The translations under genes were made by a program, and so were the position numbers. 7,883 nucleotides of DNA from Crocinitomix sp. (lineage in GTDB: Bacteria; Bacteroidota; Bacteroidia; Flavobacteriales_D; Crocinitomicaceae), in contig JADZFJ010000231.1 in the NCBI GenBank assembly GCA_020849935.1, forward strand, positions 1 to 7,883, in the 5' to 3' direction. The notes under the pieces are model-generated. The model did no database searches. It had not been told where the DNA came from and worked only from the letters and a program-made list of their open reading frames with translations. Positions 6,539-7,883 of the stretch are shown here, piece by piece (position 1 is the first letter of the stretch; each line of letters begins with the position of its first letter).

Positions 6539-7883
6539 GTGATTGAACATGAAACCAAGAAAGTAGAAATTGAGGAAACTTTAGAAAAGAATAATGTTAA
6601 AACAGACTACCTTAAAGTCTTATATACAACACAAAATTCGGGTAGTGATAATTCTGATATTCCTAATAATACCACAGAATTTGTACAAAATCCATACTTG
6701 CCAGCCAATTTACAAAAAAAGGCTGAGGCATTGCTTGATGAAGATTTTTCAAGTGTTAATTTCTATCTAAACTCTGTAAATGCGTTGAACCTTGGAGCTA
6801 AAGCTTATGCACAAGGGAACAATATCCATTTTGCTCCAGGAAATTATAATCCCTATTCTTCAGTTGGACAGGAATTAATTGCACACGAGTTAGTCCATGT
6901 TAGCCAGCAAAGAAAAGGCTTAGTAAAACCTGAAATACTCACGAGTTTTGGTTGGATGAATAATTCTGAAAATTTTGAGAACCAAGCCAATGAATGTGCA
7001 AAAAAAATTTTATATGAAAACGAAATAATCTATGAGTATCTACCTACAACGAATTTTTATTCAACCGAAGTAATTCAAATGTATCCTGAAATATTAGGAG
7101 ACATCGAATATAGCAAACTCAACAATTCGTTGCGAACAGTGCAATTAGAAATTGATTCAAATGGCGATTTCAAATTCGATTTGATTTGTACTATAATGTT
7201 GATGTCTAAATCAGGCGGCTCTATTTTATTTCAAAAGAAGAGAAATAAAAGTAATTCTGTCAAATATGATTTTAAATTGAAAAACCAAATTAGTGACGTA
7301 GAAAAAGAATTTTATGTTGTTGAACATAACCCCTTTTCTGCTTTAAGTCCTTTTGTTTTGAAATTTCGAAATGACATTCTAAATATCCAAATTAATCGCA
7401 ATGAAATTTCAATTATTGCAAAAGAAACGAATGACTATAAATTAGACGATAACATTGAATCCACTGAAAATGCTACACCAATATTAAATTTTCAAAATAA
7501 AAGCCCAATGGGCAGTCAAATGGGCGCCAATGTGTTAGTGACCGATCGATATTTCTTTGATGTAAATCCTTTCAAAGAAATAATTTCAATACATTTCGAA
7601 CAAAATTCCCACAGAAATGGCAAATTATCCCTGATTCCTCAAATAGGATTGTTCTATCCAGGATTGCAAAATGGTGTACAAAAACCTTTGAAAAAAATTG
7701 AACTTGAAGGAGCGACACTAAATGAACTTTCAATTACAAACGAAATTATAAAAAATGCGAACGGCTTATGCTTTTTAATTAATTTCTCAAAAAAAAACAC
7801 AGACCCGAACCTACAACAGAAAATTTTAAAACAAATTTATTTTTCTGCATATTATACTGGTTCCAAGAATAAGGACGTTAAAA
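6539..7883 (+). CDS. DUF4157 domain protein, metallopeptidase-like (3' end outside window, 5' end uncertain)
   Basis: The frame is open from 6521 to the last base; 448 residues are visible from the GTG at 6539. Residues ~52-125 match DUF4157: a helix (LPANLQKKAEALL), DFSSVNFYLN, ALNLGAKAYAQGNNIHFAPG, then GQELIAHELVHVSQQ. HELVH (residues 116-120, bases 6884-6898) is the HExxH zinc motif, and Glu147 in ENFENQANECA fits the usual third ligand. The next ~290 residues are mostly alternating polar/hydrophobic beta-rich sequence that I cannot assign; no known toxin motif is visible. DUF4157 proteins recur in eCIS loci and are often proposed as cargo or processing proteases. No ATG lies in this frame before the domain (the first is at ~6956, after HELVH), so the start is either GTG 6539 or a lost upstream ATG, probably 6336. 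Internal TTG 6698 would trim the domain edge. No signal peptide is seen. Confidence 0.78.
   Translation, partial: MIEHETKKVEIEETLEKNNVKTDYLKVLYTTQNSGSDNSDIPNNTTEFVQNPYLPANLQKKAEALLDEDFSSVNFYLNSVNALNLGAKAYAQGNNIHFAPGNYNPYSSVGQELIAHELVHVSQQRKGLVKPEILTSFGWMNNSENFENQANECAKKILYENEIIYEYLPTTNFYSTEVIQMYPEILGDIEYSKLNNSLRTVQLEIDSNGDFKFDLICTIMLMSKSGGSILFQKKRNKSNSVKYDFKLKNQISDVEKEFYVVEHNPFSALSPFVLKFRNDILNIQINRNEISIIAKETNDYKLDDNIESTENATPILNFQNKSPMGSQMGANVLVTDRYFFDVNPFKEIISIHFEQNSHRNGKLSLIPQIGLFYPGLQNGVQKPLKKIELEGATLNELSITNEIIKNANGLCFLINFSKKNTDPNLQQKILKQIYFSAYYTGSKNKDVK

Noticed and set aside
6525..6542. Programmed -1 frameshifting at the AAAA run to express DUF4157 from ATG 6336
   Set aside because: The TAG at 6489 lies before the slip site, so ribosomes from 6336 would not reach it. 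The site also lacks a proper X-XXY-YYZ heptamer.

Overview
The window is a stretch of AT-rich bacterial DNA, all of it read from the + strand. It looks like the distal part of a contractile injection system (CIS; phage-tail-like, eCIS/Afp/PVC type) operon from a member of the Bacteroidota. The lineage call is an inference from the low GC, the lack of Shine-Dalgarno sites at gene starts, the Asn/Lys/Ile-rich proteins and protein families typical of Bacteroidota CIS loci. No rRNA, tRNA, CRISPR array, insertion sequence or integrase was seen.

Layout. (1) Positions 1-3048 hold the 3' part of a large gene whose start lies upstream of the window. Its first ~290 visible residues carry the conserved motifs of a CIS baseplate-associated family. 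About 650 further residues look like a string of Ig/PKD-like beta-sandwich units. (2) Positions 3049-4785 encode a CIS tape measure protein (Afp14-like, CIS_TMP family), the most secure functional call here. (3) Positions 4787-6295 encode a 502-residue protein with a bacterial SH3-like N-terminal domain, a HEYIH (HExxH) metallopeptidase-type motif and a Lys/Glu-rich tail. (4) From 6336 to the window end there is a DUF4157 protein with HELVH and a downstream Glu. Its N-terminal leader is in a different frame from the domain and is separated from it by stops in all three frames. The gene runs off the window.

The first three genes are packed with 0 and 1 bases between them, so they are probably one transcript with coupled translation. 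The fourth follows after 40 bases. The arrangement suggests structural proteins (baseplate-associated protein and length ruler) followed by two consecutive zinc-metalloprotease-like proteins without signal peptides. These two are candidate CIS cargo or accessory proteins. The points most worth a second look are the SH3-HExxH protein, the broken 5' end of the DUF4157 gene, and the adhesin-like extension on the baseplate-type protein.
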